From: Nephrocerus scutellatus
Taxonomy: Eukaryota; Arthropoda; Insecta; Diptera; Pipunculidae
Assembly (NCBI GenBank): GCA_947095585.1
Contig: OX352761.1
Coordinates: forward strand, 61,394,882-61,458,881
Length of the DNA: 64,000 nt
Direction: 5' to 3'
The notes beneath the pieces were generated by a model, which ran no database searches, had not been told where the DNA came from, and saw only the letters and a list, made by a program, of their open reading frames with translations. Position numbers and translations under genes: made by a program. Positions 43,020 through 54,214 of the stretch are shown here, piece by piece (the first letter of the stretch is position 1; every line of letters starts with the position of its first letter).

Positions 43020-43345
43020 CAAACATTACGATTTCTTCAAATTTTAAACATGTGTATCTCCGATGGACAAAACTGTTTGTAAACTTTTTGGAATGAACGA
43101 GCTATGAGGCGCGAGGTATGTCCATCTGCACTCGTGTTGTCCATCGGAGTTACACATCCATATAAAATTTGAAGAACATCGGGTACTTTTTTAAATAAAA
43201 TTTGTATGGGTGCCCCCCGACCCCGGGGCTTCAAAATTTTAACAAAAAGTGTATTCCATCTGAGGTACATATGCATATAAAATTTTAAGAAAATTGGGTA
43301 CATTTTTGTATGGTTGCCCCCGACTGTATGGAAGGCTGGCACTTC
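43020..43345 (+). repeat. Dispersed ~120-bp repeat, two to three units
   Basis: Three starts are seen: GTGTATCTCCGATGGACAAA (43052), TGTCCATCGGAGTTACACAT (43139) and TCCATCTGAGGTACATATGC (43255). Each of the last two is followed by ATATAAAATTT(T)(G)AAG and by a (T)GGGT(G/T)CCCCC block. It is the clearest match to the 1160-1390 array. Confidence 0.6.
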
Positions 43346-43612
43346 ATATTTATTCAGATATATTCAGAGGACATGAAAATTTTTCAGCAAACGTGTGTAC
43401 ATTTGTACGGATGGACGTTTATACGTTTAAACGTTTGTTTGTCGTGCCGTATATCTCGGCTTCTACCAGTCAAAATTTGATGGGACTTGTTTCAAAACAA
43501 TTGGTTAGCGCTCGGCTTGCCATGGCGTAATTTTTCCATTCATAGGGGTTAATATAAATACTCAATCTACGTATCGCTATCGATTTTTTTAAGCCTGAAC
43601 GTTTGCAAAGTA
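43346..43612. other. Unrecognised intronic DNA
   Basis: May continue the preceding repeat family, with a GTACGGATGGACG motif near 43406, but no unit border is clear. Confidence 0.3.
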
Positions 43613-43936
43613 AAATGGGGTTTTTTCAGTCTATTTCAGAAATAGCTTTTGACTGAATTACATATCGCTCATGAATGAAAGACCTTCATTTAACGTTGCA
43701 TACTTACAACGTAAGTATTTTTTACACGCGTCACAATAGTTTTAAAACTAATGTATTCTGCTATGCTAATGACTACACACACCCGTGTATGTATATTTAA
43801 TTGAAATTCAGTCTAAAGACTAATTTATCTTAGAACCCTAATAGTATGCAACGTAAAATTTAGGTCTTTAATTCATAAGCAATAGGTCATTCAGTCAAAA
43901 TTTATTCCTGAATAAGACTGAAAAAACAACCCATAT
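43613..43936. mobile_element. MITE with ~90-bp terminal inverted repeats
   Basis: Left arm 43613-43704 (ATGGGGTTTTTTCAGTCTAT ... TGACTGAATTACATAT ... AACGTTGCATACTTA) is mirrored by right arm 43843-43936 (AATAGTATGCAACGT ... GGTCATTCAGTCA ... GACTGAAAAAACAACCCAT). Only about 140 bp lies between. There is no frame, so it is a non-autonomous DNA transposon. The target duplication is unclear. Confidence 0.75.
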
Positions 43937-44331
43937 TAAAAACATAAATAAAATTGAATTTGACGACCTTCATATCGATATGTAAATGGAAGAGTTCAAG
44001 AGTTATAGGGTGTGAAGTCATGTGTGATCAAAAGTACGTTTCGTTCATTTTAAAAATTTTCAATTTTAACCCTGCTCCTGTTGACCGAATGCAAAAACAT
44101 TATTAGGAGGATTTGCAGAAAATTGAATGGGCTTGTCAAAAAAATTTATACGAGAGCAGTATGTTAAAAATTGATCACAAGATTCTGCGCATCAGCCAGC
44201 CAGCCACGGGCACGCGAAGTTAATATAGAGAATTTAAAAAAGAGCGAGCCAATGTTTGGGCTTCATAAGACGTTGTAACATCTAATTCACCCCTCTGAAG
44301 TATTAAGATTATATAAGACTTATGTTAGAAC
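43937..44331. other. Unrecognised intronic DNA
   Basis: No frame or repeat recognised. Confidence 0.4.
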
Positions 44332-44529
44332 AATTTTTTTTTGTAACTATTGCCAAAGGCTTTATTCTTGAATATTTCTTTATACGAAACTAACAAGAAG
44401 TGTGAAATTCTTAAAAACTATAATTTTTTTAAACTTAAGCCTTAACCTATGTTAATACGTTAATAATTAGTATGCATGATTATTTTTAAATTATTGTTAG
44501 CTCAACATGCCTGTAGTTGATAGATTATA

Positions 44530-46870
44530 TTTCTTAGTTAATTAAATCTAGAGGATCAGCTCTGCGAAGCTCTTCGGTTGCCTTAGTAGTTCACTAGCTA
44601 ATTCGTTAGGGTGTGATTCCTGCTTCAATTGGTATTTTAGACTGCATGATTTTATTGTCTCTTTACAGTTTTGATTCCTAGGTCTTTATGGATGCTGTTT
44701 TGAATATACCATGGTGCATTTGTATTGCTACGAAGTATCTTTGCTTGCGTTCTTTGTACGATATCTATATTTGATGCACTAGTTGAGACCCATAGTTGGA
44801 TACCATATGTTCATGGGGATTAGGATCGCTTTGTATAGTAGAACCTTGCAGTCAAGAGAGTTTTGATTTTCTTCCGATCATCCAGTACATTTTACAAAAT
44901 TTTATTTTTAATTGATTGCGTTTTGTTTCAATGTGCTTTTTCCATGTCAATCTTCTATCGAGATGAAGACCAAGATATTTGACATTAGTTTGTTGAGGAA
45001 TTGTGATATTGTTTAATTTTACTGCCGGACATGTACGTTTATTCAATGTGAAGGTTACATGTGTTGATTTACATTCATTCGTCCTTATCCGACAAGTTTT
45101 TAGCCAATCTTCTATTTTGTGCAGATGTTCTTGTAATTCTCTCGACGCTGTTTGAGGATTTTTGTGTGAAAACAGTATAGCTGTGTCGTCAGCAAAAGTT
45201 GAGGTGAATATTTTTTCGGTTGTTGGTAAGTCAGCCGTAAATAACAGGTATAGCACAGGTCCCAAAACACTACCTTGCGAGACTCCTGCCTTAATCTCGG
45301 TTAAATCAGTAGTGGCCGTGTTTTGTTTCACCTGGAACATCCTTTGGGCTAGGTAGTTTCCAAGAATTGCATGAAATTGTCTAGGCGGAAGAGTTTTAAT
45401 TATGAAATTTAATCCTCCATGCTATACTTTGTCAAAAGCTTGAGCAATATCCAAGATAACTGCCGAGCAGTATTTCTTTTCTTCTAAGGAAAGCTTGATT
45501 GTGTTCACAATTCTGTGAACCTGTTCTATTGTGCTGTGCTGCTCTCTAAATCCAAATTGGTGCTCTGGTATAATGCGACCTCCAAATAAAATAGTCATTA
45601 GTTTTTGTAGTAGCATATTTTAAAAAAGCTTTGAAATTATCGGGACTAGACTTATTGGCCTGTACGACGAGACTTGTGTTTCGTCTTTACCTGGCTTAGG
45701 AATCATGATAATTTGAGATATTTTCCATTTTTGGGGAAAGTATCCACATAATCCCTCATAATCGCGTTAAAAATATATGTTATGTATTTTATGCATCTAT
45801 CTGGTAATTCTTTGATCAGGTTTAGGTTCGACTCGTCCACCGTTGGCTAAGGTAGTCCGCGGTCATTATTTTGTTTGTTTGTGGTGAACACTTTTTGTAG
45901 ATGGTTAGAGAAAGCGATAGCCCCTTAGATTTCTTGCTGCCTTCCACAGTGAGTAATCTGTTTTCGCAGTTGTTGTGAGCTCACTTAGGCAATTCTGTAA
46001 TCCAAAATTTTGTTCTTCCCGTATTGCTTCTCTCAGAGCTTTAATAGCTCTATTTAATTTCCATTTATGCAGCGGAGATTGGTGAAGCTGCCATAGCCGC
46101 CGAGTTGCCCGCTTCTCTGCCAATAACTTTTGAATGTTACTTGAAAGCTTATTGTTTTTTTCTGATTTTTTGTTTTCCGGAGTGGTTTTTTTGCAGCCAT
46201 TTCCATTATTTGTCTTAAGTTTTCTATCGCGGCATCAATGTCTTCTGGTGTTCGAAGTGGGACATCCAAATGACAATTTACATCTTCTATTTTTCTATAG
46301 GGAACCTATTTCGTTTGTTTGTTTGTTAAACGTTGAGGTAGTTCAGTTTTTAATGCTTGGGTGCTTAGTGTTACTATTGGTGAGTGATCTGATGATAAGT
46401 CATAACAGTCAACGACTTGAGCATAGGTGCGTGCTATTCCTCGTATTACACAGAAATCTATGAGATCAGGAATTTTCTTACTATCTGTAGGCCAATATGT
46501 GGGATGTCCAGATGATAATTAGTCTAGGTTTTTCTCGTTTATTGCATCGTAGAGTAGAGTTGCTTGCTCTTCGGTGACGTCAACCTCGAACCCCATTGCA
46601 CATGTTTAGCGTTGTAATCACCCCCTGCTAGAAATTTGATTCCCAATTGGTCAAAGTAATCGATAAATTGCTGTTTTTTAATTGCGTGTTTCGGTGGACA
46701 GTAGACAGCCGATATTGCAAATTTTCCAGGTCTTTCTTCAAAACAGATAGTTGTAGCTTGGATGTGATCTTTAGCATATTTGGGAGCTCGTAGTGCTTTA
46801 ATCTTCTTTTTATTAAGACTGCAGTGCCGCCGTGTGCTTTTCCATCCGGTTGTTTGGTGTCGTAAACAGA
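44530..46870 (-). pseudogene. Jockey ORF2 (EEP endonuclease and RT), many frame breaks
   Basis: Endonuclease pieces: YSVYDTKQPDGKAHGGTAVL (46860-46800), AISAVYCPPKH (about 46710) and LAGGDYNAKH (about 46620). Linker: KRATRRLWQLHQSPLHKWKL (46120). RT pieces: PEHQFGFREQHSTIEQVHRI (45580), ILDIAQAFDKV (45450), IKAGVSQGSVLGPVLYLLFT (45300), TFADDTAILFSH (45210), then NAPWY near 44710. All the key blocks are present but in different frames. Confidence 0.85.
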
Positions 46871-46883
46871 ATAACCGGTAATT

Positions 46884-48934
46884 TTAAAAAAAATTTTGTT
46901 TTGTAAAGTGTATTTGTATGGTCTCGGCTAATTTATTTACCGTGGTATGAATGTTTAGGTCCTCTTTAATAGAGTGAACTTTGGGTTTCGGTTTGTTACC
47001 TTTTAAGATATTTGCATAAGAAACGCCTGGCTGTGCAAAACTGATGGCAAGCGTCTCCACGTTATCGTTTTGTGTGTTTGCGTTGGTTGGTTTGGTGACT
47101 CTTGTATATTTTGGTAACATGGCCCTCTGATTAAATTGCATATTGAGCAGTCGTTGCTCAGCTCTCATTTTAGGGTTAATTTTTCGTTTTAAGTCCAGAT
47201 ACACTGCGCAACCCCTGTAATTTGCAGTATGATTTTCGCCGCAGTTGCTACAACGTTTCACAGATGGGTCATTGCGAGGTTTGCTACACTGTTTGGAAAC
47301 GTGAAGTTCACCACTTATAACACATACTTAATTTAAGGTATTCTTGGCACTTTGTGCATTGAACTGGTCCAGCTCTCTTCTTAGTTTCTTCAATTACTAT
47401 TCTACGATGTAGCAAATATTTAAGGTTGCAAATCTTGTGAGCTCCTTTTGACTTCTCTTCCTCTGGTTCTAGTTCCAAACGGAACATTGGTTGGGGCACC
47501 TTCTCACGATTTACTATATTACCAATAGATTTGTCATGGTAACCTTCCACACACAATTCCCGCTTTCAATTCTTTTTAGGACAACTGTCAGCCCTTTTTG
47601 ACTTTTTAGCTGATATGTGTTGTAATGTGATGATTTGTCTTAGTATGTTAGTGAAATGGCAGGATCGCCATGTAATAGTAAGGTAAAAGTAAGGTACTTA
47701 TTTTACGTAGGATGTTGATGAGATGACAGGTTTGCCACGTACTGGTTACTGAGATAATGTGAAAATATTGTGATAGTGTGATTGCTCAAGTAAAGTATGA
47801 GAGTGTAATTGCCAAGCAGTAAACTGCACTCAGCTTGCTTTGCAGTCAGGGCCCAAAATCCCCAGCAAGGCGTGTAGAAAGAAAAAGATACGTTCGATCT
47901 GAATGTATAATTAACTCTGTTTTTATTTGGTAAAAATCTACTTCTTTTATAGTAAATCTAACAATGTAAGTTTCTTATCTACTAATAGAAAATATGTATA
48001 TTATAATGCAGTGCATCGTCATCGATGCACTTGAAATAGTTTTGTTATTTACAATAGTGTGCTCATTATTGATGCACTTGAAATACTTATGCTAGAGTAG
48101 GGCATGATGCAAATGCTCTACTTGTTGTGTATGATTCATAGTGCACTGTGTCGGTGTTTGCCGAACACGTGTGCTTTGTTTATTTTGTTATGTAATTTAT
48201 GGTTTTGTGAGTGTCACTGATTGTGTGCGGTATTTGTATTGACATTTGGATTGTGCATTGGTGTTGTCATAAATTAATGTTCTTTATTGTATTTTCTTGA
48301 ATGGTGTGTATCTTGTGGATATACACTACAGTGTATTATTTTTTACCAACTTCGTCGAAATGTTTAACTAGGGCTCTGAAGCCTTCGATTACGAGGGTTC
48401 GAATCTTTGTTTCGTTTATGTTGCCTCTTTTGAGCGGGGCAATATAAAATTTAGAATTTGTTAATGTTGCGATTTTATTAACCAGTTCATTATTAGATGC
48501 TTCCCTTAAATAAATTGGAGGCGGTTTCTCAGTTTTCATTTTTGGCGGTGTATTGATGTCAACAACGTCTAGCATAGAGAATCGGTTGTTAAGAGGTATT
48601 TGTTTATCACCTAGTTCAGACCGTGTCACTTTGCTCCTGCCAGCAAACTGGGCAGATCTCGGGTTATGTTTTCTTTTAGATTGCACACTGATATACCTAT
48701 CCAATCCGGTTTGTGCTAGTTTATTTTCGCACTGACCATGGTCACTAGAGTTCGTCGCGCTGAGTTCATTACTATTGTTTTCGTTTAGCATTGCTAAGTT
48801 TGCTGATGCTGATGGTGCATTAGTTGGAGTTCATTTTTTCTCCTTGGGTGGGAGCGAATATTTAGCGGAATATTTGCTAATGTGTGGATTTGCGTTACTA
48901 GTTCCTCCTGGAGGAGGAGAGCGTCCAACCCCCA
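46884..48934 (-). pseudogene. Jockey ORF1, interrupted by a solo LTR
   Basis: The start MGVGRSPPPGGTSNANPH at 48934 runs to a stop near 48830, and the frame resumes as MLNENNSNELSATNSSDH (48791-48336) with RFSMLDVVD, KPPPIYLREASNNELVNKI and FDEVGKK at the end. After the LTR it resumes YQLKSQKGLTVVLKRIES (about 47616), KVPQPMFRLELEPEEEKS, VQCTKCQEY and, in another frame, CSNCGENHTANYRGC (zinc knuckles). It stops at 46884. Confidence 0.82.
47621..48330 (-). repeat. Solo LTR with 4-bp target duplication
   Basis: The 710-bp insert starts TGTAATGTGATG and ends ATACACTACA, and it is flanked on both sides by GTGT (47617-47620 and 48331-48334). Removing it and one GTGT rejoins the Jockey ORF1 region on both sides. 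TG...CA ends plus a 4-bp duplication fit a gypsy-type solo LTR. Strand is tentative: an AATAAA lies on the minus strand near 47920. It matches neither of the LTRs elsewhere in the window. Confidence 0.8.
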
Positions 48935-48971
48935 TTTTCAATAATTAAATATAATATATATTTTTTTTTAG

Positions 48972-49052
48972 TTTGACGAAATTTCTGAGCTGGCAGTGCT
49001 GGAAGTAGAGCTTTCGCAGAAATTACAGAATTTTAAAAGCTTGGATGGTAAA
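48972..49052 (+). other. Possible small exon, low support
   Basis: Preceded by TTTTTTTTTAG and followed by GTAAAT. The 27 codons between read FDEISELAVLEVELSQKLQN then FKSLDG, an amphipathic, coiled-coil-like stretch. It has no match to Sbf that I know and lies at the 5' edge of the minus-strand Jockey, so chance or Jockey 5' UTR is as likely. Confidence 0.15.
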
Positions 49053-49059
49053 TAAAAGT

Positions 49060-49385
49060 TGAATGAAAGCTTTGTAATCTACGATCCACAGCTTAGGTTC
49101 CACACTCACAGATTTGCCTTTTTGTCTATTTTAGCCGCCAAATTTTTTTTTATTTTTGACCATTATGAGTGTATGTAGAACTTTACCTGTTTCGCCGTCG
49201 GGATACCAGTAGGGAAATTGAAGAAACTCTAATGTTCCAAGGTGCACCAGCTTATGGGCTTTTTTTAAATGTATAACACAGTATTTTTAATCGACTCACT
49301 TTTAATAACAATACAAAATGACTGCACTTTGATACGACATATCTCTACCACAGCGTACTGCTGATTTTTAGAATTTAAATCATAT
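49060..49385. other. Unrecognised intronic DNA
   Basis: No frame or repeat recognised. Confidence 0.4.
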
Positions 49386-49990
49386 GTGTCGGTGGGGCTC
49401 CAAGAAAGCATTTGCATTATCCGTTTGGTAAACGATGTAAGTAATACTTCATCTCTTGATTCTTTGGAGCAGAGACGAAATTTAGGAGCTTTAACCGTTT
49501 TCTACAAATTTTATAACGATAGATGTTCTTCAGAAACCCGTTCTCTAGTTCCAGATCCTTTTGTCAGCAACGTTAACACTCGTTTCAGGTCTAATCATTT
49601 GCCTTAAATCTTTTCATATAGAACCCAACACTTCGAATCCTCCTTTTATCCGAGTGACTTCGATGTGAAATCAATTGGTCGACTTCGTGTTTCCTGAATC
49701 TTCTTTTAATCTACAGGCCTTCAAAATAGCCTTCAACAACTTGTTGAAGAACGACCATACCGTACCATTCATTAGATGATTATATTTTATATATATATGT
49801 ATATAAAAATATTGTTTGTATTATTGATAATATTTGTTGTTAAATTGTAATATTGTAAATTGTAGTTTTGCCCGGTTTTCAATTGGTAAAAGCATTTTGA
49901 CTCGCGTCATTTTACTTTCGTGTTCGTTTTTTTATATTGCTTTTTCAATGAATCTGAGAGAATTCTGAGAAAATAAATTGAAACGGGGTA
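49386..49990 (+). pseudogene. Non-LTR retrotransposon RT C-terminal region and 3' UTR
   Basis: Reads IRLVNDVSNTSSLDSLEQRR, NLGALTVFYKFYNDRCSSET, then after a break VFPESSFNLQAF near 49700. It is collinear with 17046-16633 and shares the 3' UTR (GACTCGCGTCATTTTA, then TTGCTTTTTCAATGAATCT). It is the opposite-strand partner of that copy. Confidence 0.75.
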
Positions 49991-49991
49991 C

Positions 49992-50305
49992 GAATGTGAG
50001 GAATGTGACAGATTGTTAATCACATTCCTTCGAATTTTTATTTTATTTTTAATTTTAATAAAGGGCATAGCCGACCTTTTTGCCGTGACGAAAGTCATTT
50101 AGGGAGTTCCCCCTTGGCAATGAGGGTACGTTTAAAAAAAAAGTAATTCGGACATGCTAGCTACCAACGTGAGGAATGTGACAGTTAGTAAATCACATTC
50201 CTTCGATTTTTTATTTTATTTTTAATTTTAATAAAGGCCACAGCCCACCTTATTGCCGTGACGCAAGTCATTTAGGGAGTTCTCCCTTGGCAATGAGGAT
50301 ATTAT
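49992..50305 (+). repeat. Tandem pair, ~175-bp unit with internal hairpin
   Basis: GTGAGGAATGTGACAG, then TCACATTCCTTCGA, an AT-rich block ending TTTTAATAAAGG, a GCCGTGACG(A/C)AAGTCATTT block and CCCTTGGCAATGAGG occur at about 49995-50130 and again at 50170-50300. GGAATGTGA can pair with TCACATTCC in each unit. It directly follows the 3' end of the non-LTR copy. Confidence 0.75.
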
Positions 50306-50519
50306 GTATAAAAAAAACCAATTCGGACGTATTAGAAACCCCCGAGTATGCTATATACATATATATATATATATATTTTATAAAATGTCTTTGTTTATTC
50401 TATGGTTTATTCATTTTACTGGATGGACGCTTGTTTGCGTGTATGTACTATTATGTAATATTACTATAAATATGGTTTGTGATCTAGTTGATTTAATACA
50501 CATATGATTTTGATTAAAT
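50306..50519. other. AT-rich spacer with short (TA)n
   Basis: A TA run at about 50353-50376 and no recognised gene. Confidence 0.5.
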
Positions 50520-52015
50520 CAATTTCGTTACAACCTGCCTTAGAGGAAAATCTGATATTAGCTTGCGATGAAGCCACACTGGTATTGGCCAATAATTGGT
50601 TTAACGTATGGGGGTATCCTGTCTTAATGGATAGAGGAGAAAATCTTATACGAGCTTAAGTTCATGAATTGCTTAGTTTTCAGTTCCGTTGGGATGCCAT
50701 CTGATGCCGCGACCTTATTATTCTTGAGCCGTTTTATCTACACAACCCATTCACCAACCCTCATATCTTTATGAAAAAATTATTCTGGCTTCTTCAAACA
50801 GATCAAACCAACTAATTCTTCCACGTTTCTCATCTACGACATCTGAACATCAATTTTTTATAAATTCAGCTCGCTTGTGAACCACCTTGCCTCGCCACAT
50901 TAGAAGAACGAATAATATGACAATATTTGAAACTCAATTGAGAAACTATCTATCTCCGAGTATAAATAATTATTAATCAACTACTGGTGACTTTGTTTTA
51001 TTTTCTTTCTTTTTCTTTCTCTTCTTTTTTTTTCTTTTTTTTTCCTCGATTGTTTTTTGCTATATTTCTCTTTTAATTGTTAATTAAAACTGATTTAAGT
51101 TTGTCTACTCACATAATATTAATTAAGCTTGTCACTAATATTATCTCATACTGTGAATAAGAATTATAAATAAACAAACAAATTGAAACAAATTGAAATT
51201 GAAATAACGCTCGAATATGCCTTTGAGATCGGTGATCAGATTACTCTATTAGTCTTTGCAGTATACTTAACGTGGTGTATATATTTCGTTATACTTCGGG
51301 CTCTTTGGTAGATCTTTCGCGCCTGGTGCGGTCCCCACTCCCTATACTGTTCTAGTTCAAGGACGATATTCTTCTCTGCTTGGTTTCTCTGGTGTACTAT
51401 TTTATCATTTCTTCTTTATGTAATTCTGCTCTCTACGCAACATTCTTACGTTCAGTCACTAGCTTACATTCATCATCGAATCAATCGTTCTGATCTTTAC
51501 AACAACTATCTAAGATATAGTCAGCAGTACAAATGACAGTATTTTCAAGGTGTGTCTATTTCTCTTTTACTACCGGCTTTTCAGACCAAGGACATACTCT
51601 CCTGCATTAAGGGCGAGTCCAAACGTGAGAGTATAGTTTTGTATCGTCATCAGGTTCGGGTTGTGGCGGCGGTCTACTAACACGTTGGTTATCTGGTGTC
51701 TAGTTGCTACGTCAGGAGATATCAGCTAGCTTTGTGGATATTATTAAGCGCAAACCATATACTCGCAACGACCAAATTATTGCCATCTCTATGACTGTTG
51801 TCCATTGTTATTAGTGTTTCCGAATTAACTATGGGTGCAAATGTTCTGCCTGAGTACTGGCTATTGACATGTTTTTGCGTTCATATCCCACAGGGTTATT
51901 TTTAGATCAAACTGTGTACAGGCATGGATTCTCCGTTCGACTAACTCAAAGAATTCTTCTTTTTAATCATCTGGGAAATCCTCTGTAGATGCGTGCGTCT
52001 GCCGCATAGCCGTTG
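50520..52015 (-). mobile_element. RTE-like element, fragmented
   Basis: From high to low coordinates: endonuclease (52000-51640, similar to 39950-40260), linker (51560-51410, matching the reverse of 1975-2100 around CTAGTGACTGAACGTAAGAA), and RT entry (50620-50530: PYVKPIIGQYQCGF). An unrelated AT- and pyrimidine-rich stretch at 50900-51190 with AAATAAACAAACAAATTGAA near its end probably marks another non-LTR 3' end inserted within it. All frames are broken. Confidence 0.65.
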
Positions 52016-52026
52016 ATTTAAATAAT

Positions 52027-52245
52027 AACATTCTGCGCGACAGTCCAAGGCTTAGCTTCTCGCGACCATTTCTGTTGTGCATGTATATTTTCGCACACAA
52101 ATGGAAGGGACCTTCAATATAATATCGTATCCGAACGGTGAATTGAGAAGCTTTCCGCTTGTTGTTGTTACTCCCGGAAGTTTGTCAGACATTCGCGAGA
52201 GGTGGGACACCTCGAAAAATACTTTTGGTGCTACTGAAGTTAGTT
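52027..52245 (-). mobile_element. tRNA-derived SINE, copy 3 (head missing)
   Basis: The sequence from TGCGCGACAGTCCAAGGC through ATTCGCGAGAGGTGGGACAC to ACTTTTGGTGCTACTGAAG matches the body of copies 1 and 2. The tRNA-like head is absent, a 5' truncation at the gag junction. The 3' end again leads into AATAATAA on the + strand. Confidence 0.75.
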
Positions 52246-52254
52246 CTGAAGTGG

Positions 52255-52812
52255 GGATTCCTAAGTAATCCTGTCTCTTCTAGGGTGTTAAACGCTTCCC
52301 TGAGATTGTTAATATTTCTACAATGGACTACACTCGCGAGATGGGCATCTATACCATTAAGAAACGTTTTTAAAATAACGGACTCATTTGTTTGGGGTGA
52401 AAATTCTACCGGTTTTAACTCATCGAATTCGTATTTCGTATTAAGCTTATCTAATAAACCTTTAAGAATATAGTAATATTCACTTACATTATAATTTTTT
52501 ATATTGAGTGCTTTGTGGTAAAGGGCATGGTAGCTTTCCTTCACGCCAAAGTTCCTGATAAGTTCCTTCTTTGTCTCCTGCCATGTTGCTTGTTACTTCC
52601 AATGCTGCTCCCTGGATTTTATTCCTGATGTGTCGTTGGTATACAAATTCTTGGAGTGGTGGGTTGGTGTTGTATAGGGGAAGAATAAGGTCCACTTCCC
52701 TGATGAACAATGACAAGGCGTAGTCTTTGGATCCGATGAATTCCTTGATTAATGCGGCTTCCTTAAGGAGCTGAGAAGACGTAGTTTGCGTCTGCTTGGT
52801 TTTCCATGTTTT
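52255..52812 (-). pseudogene. Errantivirus-type gag (297/17.6/gypsy group), 3'-truncated
   Basis: Frame pieces from the start codon at about 52812 encode an opening Met-Glu-Asn-Gln, a block with FIREVDLILPLYN, FVYQRHIRNKIQGAALEV, and, after a frameshift near 52545, SYHALYHKALNIKNYNVSEY, LDKLNTKYEFDELKPVEFSP and FNTLEETGLLRN. This is the capsid region of an errantivirus gag. At least two frame breaks are present and the C-terminal part is lost where the SINE begins, so it is inactive. Confidence 0.82.
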
Positions 52813-53054
52813 AAATATAATTTTATTTTTTTCTAATCGAAACTCTTAGGAGGTTGATGGAGATATTTTAAAAATATATTTTTTTTTTCACGATTCACTA
52901 CCGAACTCTTTGGAGTTTGAAGGAAATATTTTAAATATGTATATATTTTTTTTCACGATTCAACTCTTTGGAGTTTGAATGAGATATTTTAAGGTAGTTT
53001 CACTTGTACTTTTTCTGTATCTACAGATTAGAAATAGAATGAAACCTTTTTGTG

Positions 53055-53073
53055 GTTTTAACCGACTGCGCCA
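53055..53073 (-). promoter_or_regulatory. Errantivirus primer-binding site
   Basis: The minus strand reads TGGCGCAGTCGGTTAAAA directly inside the LTR, the primer site typical of 297/17.6-type elements. It confirms the orientation and the LTR border. Confidence 0.8.
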
Positions 53074-53514
53074 ATTAAGTCGCTATTACTTCGCGGCTTT
53101 AAAAAAAAAAAAAACTTTTTACTTTAATGCTCTGAGTATTTTATTAGACTGAACTTTCAATTTTTAATTTCTCTATTCATGACTTAATGCTAAGAATTAT
53201 TATAATGTATTTTGTTGTTGTGTTACTTTTTGTTAAATTGACAAAATCGGAATCGAACTTTACATTTTGTTAAATTGACAAAAATTGAAATTGAAAGTAC
53301 ATTTTGTTAAATTGACAAATAAATAAATGATAATAAAGAGTGTTGAAATTTGATCTCCTGACCGTTGAACTAGATTGCCTAAAGTGCAACGCTGATGGAA
53401 CTAGGGTTAAACGGCTTTTGGGTTCGGTGTTCGTCAGACGAATTGTTGGCTGACGTAACCTGCGCGAATTATAAAAAAAGCCATACTTTTCTTTTAGGAG
53501 TTTTCTCTTTAACT
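53073..53514 (-). repeat. 5' LTR of the errantivirus-type element
   Basis: On the minus strand it runs from AGTTAAAGAGAAAACTCC to GCGACTTAATT, the AGTTA...AATT type of ends known from errantiviruses. A TATAATTC is near its start. Inside, ACATTTTGTTAAATTGACAA occurs several times as an imperfect direct repeat (53225-53325). The outer edge is inferred from the terminal motif only; the partner LTR is not in the window. Confidence 0.65.
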
Positions 53515-53749
53515 GTGTGGTTTGCCAACGAGAAGTGAGCTGATACTACACAATAGTCTGAAGAGCCTAGAGGCGATAATAAACTGACCGGTCATATTAT
53601 AAACTATACATAGTATAAAACAAAGTCTAATGTGATGTCGTAAATAATTACATTTTTTCCGCTTACATTGCAAACGCAGGCTGAACCCTACGAGATTTAT
53701 CAATTGCGGAACATAGCGTTTCTCTTTTGTTGTTGATGATTGTTGATTA
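53515..53749. other. Unrecognised spacer between LTR and Helitron
   Basis: No frame with a known domain. Confidence 0.4.
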
Positions 53750-53976
53750 TCTTTTGTATGTATATAAAAATGAATGTCTGTTTGTTTGTAATACGACATT
53801 AAAACTCAAACTGAAACTTTCACAGAATCTTAGCAAGAAATGGGTAAACCACATAGTGCGAATACGATCAAGGTGGCGCTTTGTTTAGGTTTAGCTAATA
53901 GAACACCCCTCATGTGGTAGTGATGGCAAGGCGTGCTTTCATGTGTGTGGGTGGCAGAGCTCCCGGGAAAAGCTAG
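53750..53976 (+). mobile_element. Short non-autonomous Helitron
   Basis: Starts TCTTTTGTATGTATAT and ends CCCGGGAAAAGCTAG, between A and T. CCCGGG and AGCTCCCGGGAAAAGCT near the end could form the 3' hairpin. It is 227 bp long with no frame. It differs in its inside from the copy at 13413, so a separate family is likely. Confidence 0.5.
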
Positions 53977-54214
53977 TAAACTATAATAAAGAAATGAACT
54001 ATGAATTTGATTTAAAATGAACAGCTTTAGCATTGGTACCGGAGGCATATATGGTACCATTTACAAGTTGCAAGCGACGTTGCTATTGCTACCATTTCCT
54101 TTTCTTTAGGCTTGTCTTTTCTTTAATCATTTCAACATTACTAAATGTTAATAACTCTACAATCAAATTACATAATAAAAAGAGAACCAGATGAAACGAA
54201 CTTAATTTAACGAA

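Larger units (their letters stand above)
44332..48960 (-). mobile_element. Jockey-clade non-LTR retrotransposon, nearly full-length, decayed
   Basis: Minus-strand order: ORF1 start (48934), zinc-knuckle region, ORF1 stop (46884), endonuclease, RT, 3' UTR and a probable poly-A tail seen as a T run at 44333-44342. ORF1 is split by a solo LTR (47621-48330). ORF2 is in many frames. Its protein is distinct from the + strand Jockey at 34790, so it is another family of the same clade. Confidence 0.88.
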
